Assembly (NCBI GenBank): GCA_030669135.1
Contig: DAOVEE010000144.1
Span: 1-5,103, forward strand
Source of the DNA: Candidatus Bathyarchaeota archaeon
Lineage (GTDB): Archaea > Thermoproteota > Bathyarchaeia > TCS64
DNA length: 5,103 nucleotides
Direction of reading: 5' to 3'
This document shows positions 1-5,103 of the stretch, piece after piece. Position numbers and translations under genes: made by a program. Within the stretch, counting starts at the first letter, position 1; every line of letters begins with the position of its first letter. The notes beneath the pieces were generated by a model. That model searched no databases. It was not told the DNA's origin and was given only the letters and a program-made list of their open reading frames with translations.

Positions 1-477
1 CCTCTGCTGGCGAGGAGCGCCACGACGCCCATAACCGAGAAGAGCCGCGGCAAGAGCGAGGCGAAGAAGAACCTTCCGTTCATCTTGGCGCTTCACCGTG
101 TGCCCTACGTCTCAACGGCGTCGGTGGCCTACCCGGAGGACCTGGTGGCCAAGATACTGTACGGCAAGGGGCTGAAGGGCTTCAGGTACATGCACATACA
201 CGCGCCGTGCCCGACTGGCTGGGGGTTCGACCCCAAGGACGCGATAAAGGTGTCGAGGCTCTCGGTGGAGTCGGGGCTCTGGCCGCTGTACGAGATCGAG
301 GGCGGCAGGCGCTTCAGGCTGACGTATAAGCCGAGGGAGCTGGCGCCGGTCTCGGAGGCGCTGAAGATACAGGGAAGGTTCAGGCACCTCACCGAGCAGG
401 AGACGGACACCATCCAGCGGATGACAACCGAGAACTGGGACAGGCTCCTGGCCCTGGACGGCGGGGAGATATGTTAG
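1..477 (+). CDS. porB: 2-oxoacid:ferredoxin oxidoreductase (pyruvate/2-ketoisovalerate type), beta subunit, C-terminal part
   Basis: This is the C-terminal 158 residues of a thiamine-pyrophosphate-binding beta subunit. The reading frame is open from base 1, so the real start lies upstream; the in-frame TTG at 85 is internal. The family oxidatively decarboxylates a 2-oxoacid to an acyl-CoA and reduces ferredoxin, in a cytoplasmic complex with alpha, gamma and delta subunits. Family-typical stretches seen are PYVSTASVAYPEDL (about residues 37-50 of the visible part), HIHAPCPTGWGF (about 67-78) and, near the C-terminus, LKIQGRFRHL. The TPP-binding core would be in the missing half, since the family is usually about 300 residues. 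PorB is often the last gene of a por cluster, which fits a non-por gene following after 28 bases. Pyruvate and 2-ketoisovalerate enzymes cannot be told apart from this part, so the symbol is tentative; the family assignment is secure. Confidence 0.88.
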   Translation, partial: PLLARSATTPITEKSRGKSEAKKNLPFILALHRVPYVSTASVAYPEDLVAKILYGKGLKGFRYMHIHAPCPTGWGFDPKDAIKVSRLSVESGLWPLYEIEGGRRFRLTYKPRELAPVSEALKIQGRFRHLTEQETDTIQRMTTENWDRLLALDGGEIC

Positions 478-491
478 TGTCGGCGGCGGAT

Positions 492-498
492 GGGGTGA
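492..498 (+). promoter_or_regulatory. Shine-Dalgarno site of the CoA-transferase gene
   Basis: GGGGTGA contains the archaeal Shine-Dalgarno core GGTGA at 494-498. It lies 7 bases before TTG at 506 and 13 bases before an in-frame ATG at 512. The 7-base spacing favours the TTG start. It is the only clear Shine-Dalgarno site in the window, and it is expected for an internal gene of a transcript shared with the gene upstream. Confidence 0.6.
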
Positions 499-505
499 CG
501 CAGGT

Positions 506-1645
506 TTGAGTATGCTTCTCGAAGGGGTGAGGGTCCTCGACCTGAGCCACGTCTACTACGGCCCTTACACGACGATGATCTTGGCCTCCATGGGCGCCGA
601 GGTCATCAAGATTGAGCCGCCGTGGGGCGAGATTTCCCGGTTTTACCCTCCGCTCGTGAATGGCGAGAGCTCCCCCTTCATGTACCTGAACAGGTGTAAG
701 AAGGGGATGACCCTCAACCTGAAGAGCGAGGAGGGGAAACGGATATTCTATGAGCTCCTGGAGAAAGCAGACGTCGTCGTCGAGAACTTCAAGAGGGGCA
801 CCATGGAGAAGCTGGGGCTGGGGTATGAGGAGCTGCGGAATAAGAAGCCGGATGTCATCTACGCGGCTCTCAGCGGCTTCGGCGTCGATGGCCCCTACAG
901 TGACCGGCCCAGCTTCGCCCCCGTCGCGGAGGCCATGTCAGGCTGGATGCGGCTCACCGGCGACCTGGTCGACCCGGAGGGCCCGCCCATCAGGCCGGCC
1001 GAGTACCACGGCGACCTGGACCCGGCTATCTGGGCGGTGGTCGGCATCCTCGCGGCTCTCAGGCACAGGGACCGCACGGGCGAGGGGCAGCTGGTGGACG
1101 TCGCCCAGCTCGACTGCATGATAGCCCAGACGGGTATACCCATCTCCAACTACCTGGTCGATGGTAGGCTGGCGTGGGAGATCTGGAGGGACCGGCCCAC
1201 CGTCGGCATACTGTTCGGTTTCTTCAAGGCGACGGACGGCTACGTCTACGTGGCGGCGGAGGGCGGCCAAGTGGATCGGCTCAAGGAGCTAACGGGCAGC
1301 GATCTGGAGTCGAACGAGGATATGCAGCTGTGGGTCTCAGGCAAGAAGGTGCGCGGCGTCATAGACGCCCTCATCGAGGCGAACGTGCCCGTGGCTCCCA
1401 TATACCAGCTGGACGAGGTGGTGGAGGACCCTCAGGTCAAGGCGCGTGGGATGATCGTGGAGATAGAGCACCCCAGGGCGGGGAGGATTCGTCAACCCAA
1501 CTTCCCTGTCAGGTTCTCGAAGACGCCGGCCGTCGCCGGTGCGGCGCCTATGCTTGGTCAGCACAACGAGGAGATACTGGCTGATCTGCTTGGCATGGGC
1601 GTGGATGAGATAACGGCGTTGAGGAAGAAAGGGGTCATCACTTAG
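506..1645 (+). CDS. Family III acyl-CoA transferase (CaiB/BaiF/formyl-CoA transferase family)
   Basis: This 379-residue protein belongs to the family III CoA-transferases, cytoplasmic interlocked homodimers that move CoA between carboxylic acids through an aspartyl-CoA intermediate. The N-terminus LLEGVRVLDLSHVYYGPY leads into MGAEVIKIEPP (residues 29-39), the usual Rossmann-type opening. The catalytic aspartate is probably D170 in HGDLDPAIW, followed by the family stretch GILAALRHRDRTGEGQ (180-195). The small domain carries DPQVKARGM (308-316), and the C-terminus has PMLGQHNEEIL (348-358). TTG at 506 is preferred because of its Shine-Dalgarno spacing; ATG at 512 would remove only two residues. 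The segment between DGYVYVAAEGG (244-254) and VPVAPI looks about 20 residues shorter than usual, which explains the length below the usual 390-405. The gene starts 28 bases after the PorB-like gene, so co-transcription is likely. Substrates cannot be read from the sequence. Confidence 0.93.
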   Translation: MSMLLEGVRVLDLSHVYYGPYTTMILASMGAEVIKIEPPWGEISRFYPPLVNGESSPFMYLNRCKKGMTLNLKSEEGKRIFYELLEKADVVVENFKRGTMEKLGLGYEELRNKKPDVIYAALSGFGVDGPYSDRPSFAPVAEAMSGWMRLTGDLVDPEGPPIRPAEYHGDLDPAIWAVVGILAALRHRDRTGEGQLVDVAQLDCMIAQTGIPISNYLVDGRLAWEIWRDRPTVGILFGFFKATDGYVYVAAEGGQVDRLKELTGSDLESNEDMQLWVSGKKVRGVIDALIEANVPVAPIYQLDEVVEDPQVKARGMIVEIEHPRAGRIRQPNFPVRFSKTPAVAGAAPMLGQHNEEILADLLGMGVDEITALRKKGVIT

Positions 1646-1655
1646 CCCTTTTTTA
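1646..1655 (+). terminator. T-tract terminator after the CoA-transferase gene
   Basis: A run of six T's (1649-1654) starts four bases after the stop codon. Oligo-T tracts are the usual archaeal termination signal. AGCCC (1644-1648) could pair with GGGCT (1658-1662), but the T run would then sit in the loop, so I rely on the T tract alone. A TATA box for the next gene lies about 60 bases on, which fits a transcript end here. Confidence 0.4.
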
Positions 1656-1710
1656 CCGGGCTTTGGTTGCTTAAACAGTCACGAGACTTTAACGCGGGGA
1701 AGCCGGGTTG

Positions 1711-1716
1711 TTATAT
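1711..1716 (+). promoter_or_regulatory. TATA box (box A) of the small membrane protein gene
   Basis: TTATAT is centred about 26 bases before ATG at 1740. That is the usual distance from an archaeal TATA box to the transcription start, so the transcript probably begins at or next to the start codon (leaderless). No Shine-Dalgarno site is seen before 1740, which agrees. A second weak match, TTTAA at 1688-1692, is too far upstream for a leaderless transcript. Confidence 0.6.
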
Positions 1717-1739
1717 GTCTCAGGGGCTCTTTCTCCTCT

Positions 1740-1994
1740 ATGCCCACAACGCTTGACGTCGGTAACTTCTTCCTGTTCCTCTCCGGTTTCCTCATGTTCT
1801 ACACGGCTTACAGGGACCGGGAGGTGTTGAAGGGTTACAACCTGGCCGGCACCTTGATGCTGGTCCTGGGCATCGGCTTAATAATCGTCTTCTATGTGCA
1901 GGAGGGTTACTGGGTCAGCGTCTTCCTCACCCTGCCTAACTACGGGTACTGGCTGGTGGTCGCGGCGGCTCTCATCAGGATGCGGATGAAATAA
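1740..1994 (+). CDS. Small three-helix membrane protein, function unknown
   Basis: I do not recognise a family for this 84-residue protein. Three hydrophobic segments are visible: about residues 8-24 (rich in Phe and Leu), 34-53, and 57-79 with P66-N67 near its middle. The first loop has R25, R27 and K31, and the C-terminal tail has R80, R82 and K84, whereas the second loop (QEG) is uncharged or acidic. By the positive-inside rule this gives an outside N-terminus and a cytoplasmic C-terminus. No signal peptidase site, cysteine or metal motif is seen. The ATG at 1740 is supported by a TATA box about 26 bases upstream. T tracts lie before and after the gene, so it is probably a single-gene transcript. 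Its codon use and the positional hydrophobicity pattern argue that it is real. Confidence 0.75.
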   Translation: MPTTLDVGNFFLFLSGFLMFYTAYRDREVLKGYNLAGTLMLVLGIGLIIVFYVQEGYWVSVFLTLPNYGYWLVVAAALIRMRMK

Positions 1995-2123
1995 TTTCGA
2001 CACTAGAATCTTAGTTTGTTCCATGTAACTAGGAACATCCAAGATTTTTTTTCTCGTTATTCCAATCTACATGACACACATGGAGGGCAAGCCCTAAGAG
2101 CCGCCAAAGCAGAGAAACAAGGC
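1995..2123 (+). other. Non-coding gap between the membrane protein and OsmC genes
   Basis: This AT-richer stretch holds the hairpin/T8 element and no convincing promoter or Shine-Dalgarno site for the OsmC gene. The reading frame of the OsmC gene stays open back to TTG at 2016, but 11 of the first 22 codons there end in T, against 2 of about 147 codons in the gene itself, so this part looks non-coding. Weak TATA-like sequences are AAATAATTT (1989-1997) and TTATT (2057-2061); neither is well placed for a leaderless start at 2124. Confidence 0.55.
2017..2052 (+). terminator. Hairpin plus eight-T tract, likely terminator of the small membrane protein gene
   Basis: TGTTCC (2017-2022) can pair with GGAACA (2032-2037) around a 9-base loop, and an uninterrupted run of eight T's follows at 2045-2052. 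The element lies 22-58 bases after the stop at 1992-1994. The T run alone would be a good archaeal terminator; the short six-pair stem makes it resemble an intrinsic terminator. Its position argues against translation beginning at the in-frame TTG at 2016. Confidence 0.55.
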
Positions 2124-2564
2124 ATGAGGCTCAAGAAACACCTCCACTACACCGCAGAGGCGAAATGGGACCACAAGACAGGAGGAACAGCCCAACTAGA
2201 CGGCTTCACACAGCCCTTCGACACCCCACACGAGCACGGCGGAAACGAGACAGCCCCCTGCCCAGACCAGCTGTTCATGACGAGCCTCGCAGGCTGCATA
2301 ATAAACACCTTCAACTACTACCGCCGAATCCTCGACGCCGAAACACGAGACCTAACGGTAAACGTATCATCAGACATCGAACTCAGTAACACAAACGGAT
2401 ACAGAGTAACAGGTATCCACATAGACATACAGGTATGGAGCGACCGAGAAAACCAAGAGCTGAACCAGAAATGCGCCGAACGAGCCAAAGAATACTGCCA
2501 CATCACCAAAAGCATCGAACCCGCCATCCCCACAACCACCAAGATAACGCTCCACGTAGAGTAA
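2124..2564 (+). CDS. OsmC-family protein (thiol peroxidase-like)
   Basis: This 146-residue protein belongs to the OsmC/Ohr superfamily, whose characterised members reduce organic hydroperoxides with a pair of cysteines in a domain-swapped dimer; many archaeal members are untested. The first expected cysteine is C58 in SLAGCIINTF, on the central helix, and the second is C125 in YCHITKSIEPAIP, matching the family's second-cysteine region. The start KKHLHYTAEAKWD forms the usual first beta strands. Two further cysteines, C46 and C117, are not family hallmarks. The ATG at 2124 gives the usual family length (about 135-145). TTG at 2016 would add 36 residues with foreign codon use and would overlap a hairpin/T-run element. 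No clear Shine-Dalgarno site precedes the ATG. Codon use is odd: four of seven arginines are CGA, a codon absent from the two genes at the left. OsmC rather than Ohr is preferred, without certainty. Confidence 0.9.
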   Translation: MRLKKHLHYTAEAKWDHKTGGTAQLDGFTQPFDTPHEHGGNETAPCPDQLFMTSLAGCIINTFNYYRRILDAETRDLTVNVSSDIELSNTNGYRVTGIHIDIQVWSDRENQELNQKCAERAKEYCHITKSIEPAIPTTTKITLHVE

Positions 2565-2565
2565 C

Positions 2566-2571
2566 AATTAT
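2566..2571 (+). promoter_or_regulatory. TATA-like box of the CinA-like gene
   Basis: AATTAT is centred about 30 bases before TTG at 2599, in the 34-base gap after the OsmC gene. The gap has no Shine-Dalgarno site, so a short-leader or leaderless transcript from this box is a reasonable inference. The match is weaker than the boxes at 1711 and 3403, and read-through from the OsmC gene is also possible. Confidence 0.35.
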
Positions 2572-2598
2572 CACCCCACAACCCACATCTCACACACC

Positions 2599-3393
2599 TT
2601 GAACACAGTAGGCATCCTCGTAGTAGGCAACGAGATACTGGACGGCATCGTCCTCGACACCAACAGCCAGTGGATCATCAACCGCCTCAAACCCCTAGGG
2701 TTCCAAGTCCACGAGACCATCACCGTCAGAGATAACGTACAGGAGATAGGGGATGCCCTCAACCGGCTTCTAAAGGATGGCTGCAACCTGGTCTTCACCA
2801 CCGGGGGCCTAGGGCCAACCCACGACGACATGACCCTCCAAGGAGTGGCACATGGACTGAAGCTGCCCCTAGAGCTAGACCAGGCGTCCCTAGACATAGT
2901 GACGCGCCAGTACAAGATGCTCCACGAGAGGGGCATCATAGAGAGCGGGGAGATCACTGACAGCCGCAGGAAGATGGCAATACTCCCCCGGGGCTCCAAG
3001 CCTCTGGACAACAGGGTTGGCGGCGCTCCCGGGGTCATCCTGGAGGCGAAGGGCTCCACCATAATCTGTCTGCCCGGTGTCCCCCTGGAGCTGAAGTGGA
3101 TATTCGACGACCAGGTGACGCCCATACTGAAGAGTATGATGAGGGAAGTCTACGCCGAGAGGATCGTGGCGCTGCCCCTCCGGGACGAGTCCACCCTGGC
3201 CCCCATCATCGACCAGGTCATGGCGGAGGCACCCGGCGTCTACGTCAAGTCCCTGGTGAAGCCCTACGGGGAGGAAGGCATCAGGCTCTGGGTCAGCTCC
3301 CTAGGCGAGGACCAGGGCGAGGTGGAGGCCAAGGTAAGCAAAGCCGTGGACCGCCTGGTGGAGCTCACCCGGGAGAAGCTGCCCAACGGGTGA
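2599..3393 (+). CDS. CinA-like protein with MoaB/Mog-type fold (archaeal single-domain form, COG1058 type)
   Basis: This 264-residue protein matches the N-terminal domain of CinA, a molybdopterin-binding-like fold; bacterial members have been linked to ADP-ribose/NAD-related pyrophosphatase activity. Seen in order are ILVVGNEILDGIVLDTNS (residues 6-23), the TTGGLGPTHDD loop (67-77), the NRVGGAPG loop (138-145) and ICLPGVPLEL (156-165). These are the signature turns that bind the ligand in this fold. The C-terminal part (about 175-260) is the extra archaeal-type domain. The deamidase domain (PncC) of bacterial CinA is absent, as is usual in archaea. TTG at 2599 is the only start that leaves the normal short lead before the first strand; no Shine-Dalgarno site precedes it. 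The gap after OsmC is 34 bases and the gap to the helicase 52 bases. The biochemical role in archaea is not settled, and a function in molybdenum cofactor synthesis itself is less likely. Confidence 0.9.
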   Translation: MNTVGILVVGNEILDGIVLDTNSQWIINRLKPLGFQVHETITVRDNVQEIGDALNRLLKDGCNLVFTTGGLGPTHDDMTLQGVAHGLKLPLELDQASLDIVTRQYKMLHERGIIESGEITDSRRKMAILPRGSKPLDNRVGGAPGVILEAKGSTIICLPGVPLELKWIFDDQVTPILKSMMREVYAERIVALPLRDESTLAPIIDQVMAEAPGVYVKSLVKPYGEEGIRLWVSSLGEDQGEVEAKVSKAVDRLVELTREKLPNG

Positions 3394-3402
3394 CCCAACC
3401 CC

Positions 3403-3409
3403 ATATATT
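3403..3409 (+). promoter_or_regulatory. TATA box of the helicase gene
   Basis: ATATATT lies in the 52-base gap after the CinA-like gene, centred about 40 bases before GTG at 3446. A start of transcription some 26 bases downstream of the box would leave a leader of roughly 14 bases. No good Shine-Dalgarno site occupies that leader. This suggests the helicase is transcribed on its own rather than only by read-through. Confidence 0.55.
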
Positions 3410-3445
3410 CTTGATAGGAGTCAAGTCTTCAGAGAGCTGTCCCAC

Positions 3446-5103
3446 GTGAACGTAACGGAACTAGACGTACCGACCCAGGTAAAACGCATCCTAGCCGACA
3501 GGGGCCTCAAGGAGCTGTACCCTCCTCAGGCAGACGCCATAGAGACCGGGGTGCTAGACGGGGGAAACCTGGTCCTGGCGAGCCCAACGGCCAGCGGCAA
3601 GACTCTCATCGCCGAGCTCTGCGCCATGAAGCACGTCTTGGAGAGGGGCGGCAAGGTGCTGTACCTGACGCCTCTCAGGGCGTTGACGTGGGAGAAGTAC
3701 GAGGAGTTCCAGGCCTACACAGACCTAGTGAAGCCCAGCGGCAGGAAGATCAGGGTAGGCGTGAGCACAGGGGACATGGACAACAGCAGCCCCTGGCTAG
3801 AGGCGTACGACATAGTCATCTGCACCAACGAGAAGTGCGACAGCCTACTGCGGCACCGCAGCCCATGGATGACCGGCATAAGCCTCGTCATCGCCGACGA
3901 GATACACCTCATAGGAAGCGACAGGGGACCCACGCTGGAGGTGAGCCTCGCCAGGCTAAGGCAGATGAGCCCAGACGTCCAGGTGCTGGCCCTCAGCGCA
4001 ACCATACGGAACGCGGAGGAGATAGCGGACTGGCTGGACGCGGAGAGCGTCACCACGGATTGGAGACCCGTCGAGCTACGCGAGGGCGTCTCTCTGGGCA
4101 ACCACATCACCTTCAAAGACGGCTCAGTCAGAAGCATCGAGGACTACCACAAGCAGAATCACATAAACCTTGCCCTCAACGCCATAACGGACGGGGGGCA
4201 GACACTCATCTTCGTCGAGAGCAGACGACGCGCGGAGTCCACGGCCCGCACGGCAGGGAACGCCCTGAAGAAAACACTGTCGAAGCGACAGGAGACCGAG
4301 CTTCATAGGATCGCCGCAGACATATCTGTCCGCGGGGAGAAGACTAGGTTAACAGACGACCTCGCGAGCTGCGTATCCAGAGGAGCAGCGTTCCACCACG
4401 CCGGCCTCAACAGGGAGCACAGAAGGATCATAGAGGACGCGTTCAAGGCGGGGTACATCAAGATCCTCTCGGCCACACCGACCCTCGCAGCAGGCGTCAA
4501 CCTGCCCGCCAGAACCGTGGTGATCGGCAACTACAGGAGGTTCGTCCCGGGGTACGGCATGCACCCCATAAAGGTGCTGGAGTACAAGCAGATGAGCGGC
4601 CGCGCCGGGAGACCCCAGTACGACGACGTCGGCGAGGCCCTGCTGATAGCATCCTCCGAGGACGAACAGGACTACCTCATGACCGACTATATCCTCTCTG
4701 AGCCCGAGAGGATCGACAGCCGCCTGGCCCAGGAGTCGGCGCTACGAGGCCACACCCTCGCGGCCGTCGCCTCAGACTACGCCCACACCGAGGGCGGCCT
4801 ACTCGACTTCTTCGGCTCAACCTTCTACGGCTACAACTACCCCACGTCGGGCATCAAGCTCATCATAGGCAACATGCTCCGCTACCTCCACAGGGAGGGT
4901 ATGATAGAGTACAGCCGGGACAGGCTCCACGCAACCGATTTCGGTCGCCGCGTGAGTGAGCTATACATCGACCCGCTGACCGCGGTCGTCATGAGGGACG
5001 GCCTCAAACGGGGAGCCCTCGACGTCACAGACTTCACTTGGCTCCACCTCGTATGTCACACCCCGGACATGAGGCCCATACTCAGGCCCAGACGGAAAGA
5101 CCT
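3446..5103 (+). CDS. hel308: Hel308-type Ski2 DNA helicase, C-terminus beyond the window
   Basis: The frame stays open for 552 codons to the window edge; the family is about 700-720 residues. Hel308 is an ATP-dependent 3'-5' superfamily 2 helicase that unwinds lagging strands at stalled replication forks. Visible motifs in order are: Q-motif region ELYPPQ (23-28), Walker A SPTASGKT (46-53, K52), YLTPLRAL, the DEIH box (151-154), SAT (184-186), IFVESRR (255-261), FHHAG (316-320), ATPTLAAGVNLPAR (343-356) and QMSGRAGRP (382-390). The winged-helix domain and the start of the ratchet domain follow; LYIDPLTAVVMRDGL and HTPDMRP are typical of archaeal Hel308. GTG at 3446 gives the expected N-terminus NVTELDVPTQV; no ATG, GTG or TTG lies upstream in frame within the gap after the CinA-like gene. 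All catalytic motifs look intact. The missing part would hold the rest of the ratchet domain and the C-terminal helix-loop-helix. Confidence 0.95.
   Translation, partial: MNVTELDVPTQVKRILADRGLKELYPPQADAIETGVLDGGNLVLASPTASGKTLIAELCAMKHVLERGGKVLYLTPLRALTWEKYEEFQAYTDLVKPSGRKIRVGVSTGDMDNSSPWLEAYDIVICTNEKCDSLLRHRSPWMTGISLVIADEIHLIGSDRGPTLEVSLARLRQMSPDVQVLALSATIRNAEEIADWLDAESVTTDWRPVELREGVSLGNHITFKDGSVRSIEDYHKQNHINLALNAITDGGQTLIFVESRRRAESTARTAGNALKKTLSKRQETELHRIAADISVRGEKTRLTDDLASCVSRGAAFHHAGLNREHRRIIEDAFKAGYIKILSATPTLAAGVNLPARTVVIGNYRRFVPGYGMHPIKVLEYKQMSGRAGRPQYDDVGEALLIASSEDEQDYLMTDYILSEPERIDSRLAQESALRGHTLAAVASDYAHTEGGLLDFFGSTFYGYNYPTSGIKLIIGNMLRYLHREGMIEYSRDRLHATDFGRRVSELYIDPLTAVVMRDGLKRGALDVTDFTWLHLVCHTPDMRPILRPRRKD

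Noticed and set aside
1644..1662. Five-pair inverted repeat AGCCC/GGGCT overlapping the CoA-transferase stop codon
   Set aside because: The T run lies in the loop and not after the stem, so it does not form a normal terminator hairpin. Such short repeats are expected by chance in GC-rich DNA.
2071..2097. Eight-codon open frame with two ATGs in the gap before the OsmC gene, a possible leader peptide
   Set aside because: It is too short to support, has no clear ribosome site, and has no codons suggesting attenuation.
2370..2567. Antisense reading frame starting with TTG at 2567, preceded on the minus strand by GGGGTGAT (complement of 2570-2577)
   Set aside because: The Shine-Dalgarno-like site is only about 2 bases from the TTG, too close to work normally. 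The protein has no recognisable motif, and the frame lies wholly inside the well-supported OsmC gene.
2571..3125. 184-codon antisense frame opposite the CinA-like gene
   Set aside because: It is Ser/Arg/Pro-rich and without motifs, as expected for the complement of a GC-rich gene. The sense strand encodes all CinA signature turns.
3688..4308. 206-codon + strand frame within the helicase gene
   Set aside because: Its product is low-complexity (Arg, Gly, His, Gln), typical of an out-of-frame reading. The helicase frame carries intact motifs throughout the same stretch.
1..5103. Search for CRISPR arrays, tRNA or rRNA genes, insertion sequences, attachment sites and long repeats
   Set aside because: No regularly spaced repeats, tRNA-like cloverleaf with conserved T-loop, transposase motifs or terminal inverted repeats were found by eye on either strand.

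Overview
The window reads as chromosomal DNA from an archaeon, and every gene sits on the + strand. The evidence is a Hel308-type Ski2 helicase, a single-domain archaeal form of the CinA/MoaB-like protein, a ferredoxin-dependent 2-oxoacid oxidoreductase subunit, TATA-like boxes about 26-30 bases ahead of start codons, frequent TTG/GTG starts, and heavy use of AGG (Arg) and ATA (Ile) codons in a GC-rich background. These traits fit an anaerobic, possibly thermophilic, TACK-like lineage. The sequence alone does not fix the taxon.

Layout. 1-477: the C-terminal half of a PorB-like beta subunit, cut by the left edge. 506-1645: a family III (CaiB/BaiF) CoA-transferase, 28 bases downstream, with a Shine-Dalgarno site and probably co-transcribed with the first gene. 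1646-1739: a gap with a T tract and then a TATA box. 1740-1994: an 84-residue, three-helix membrane protein, apparently leaderless. 1995-2123: non-coding, with a hairpin followed by eight T's. 2124-2564: an OsmC-family protein with both expected cysteines and aberrant codon use. 2599-3393: the CinA-like protein, preceded by a G-free stretch. 3446-5103: a Hel308 helicase with its own TATA box, truncated by the right edge.

Function. The first two genes could form a unit in which an oxidoreductase makes or consumes an acyl-CoA and the CoA-transferase moves CoA between acids; the substrates are not readable from the sequence. The remaining genes look like separate transcription units: an unknown membrane protein, a thiol-based peroxide-type protein, a protein probably linked to nucleotide metabolism or damage, and a helicase for stalled forks.

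I found no convincing undescribed multi-gene system. The points most worth a second look are the orphan three-helix protein with its own promoter and terminator, the codon-usage break at the OsmC gene (which also corrects its start), the mix of Shine-Dalgarno and leaderless starts, and the shortened CoA-transferase.
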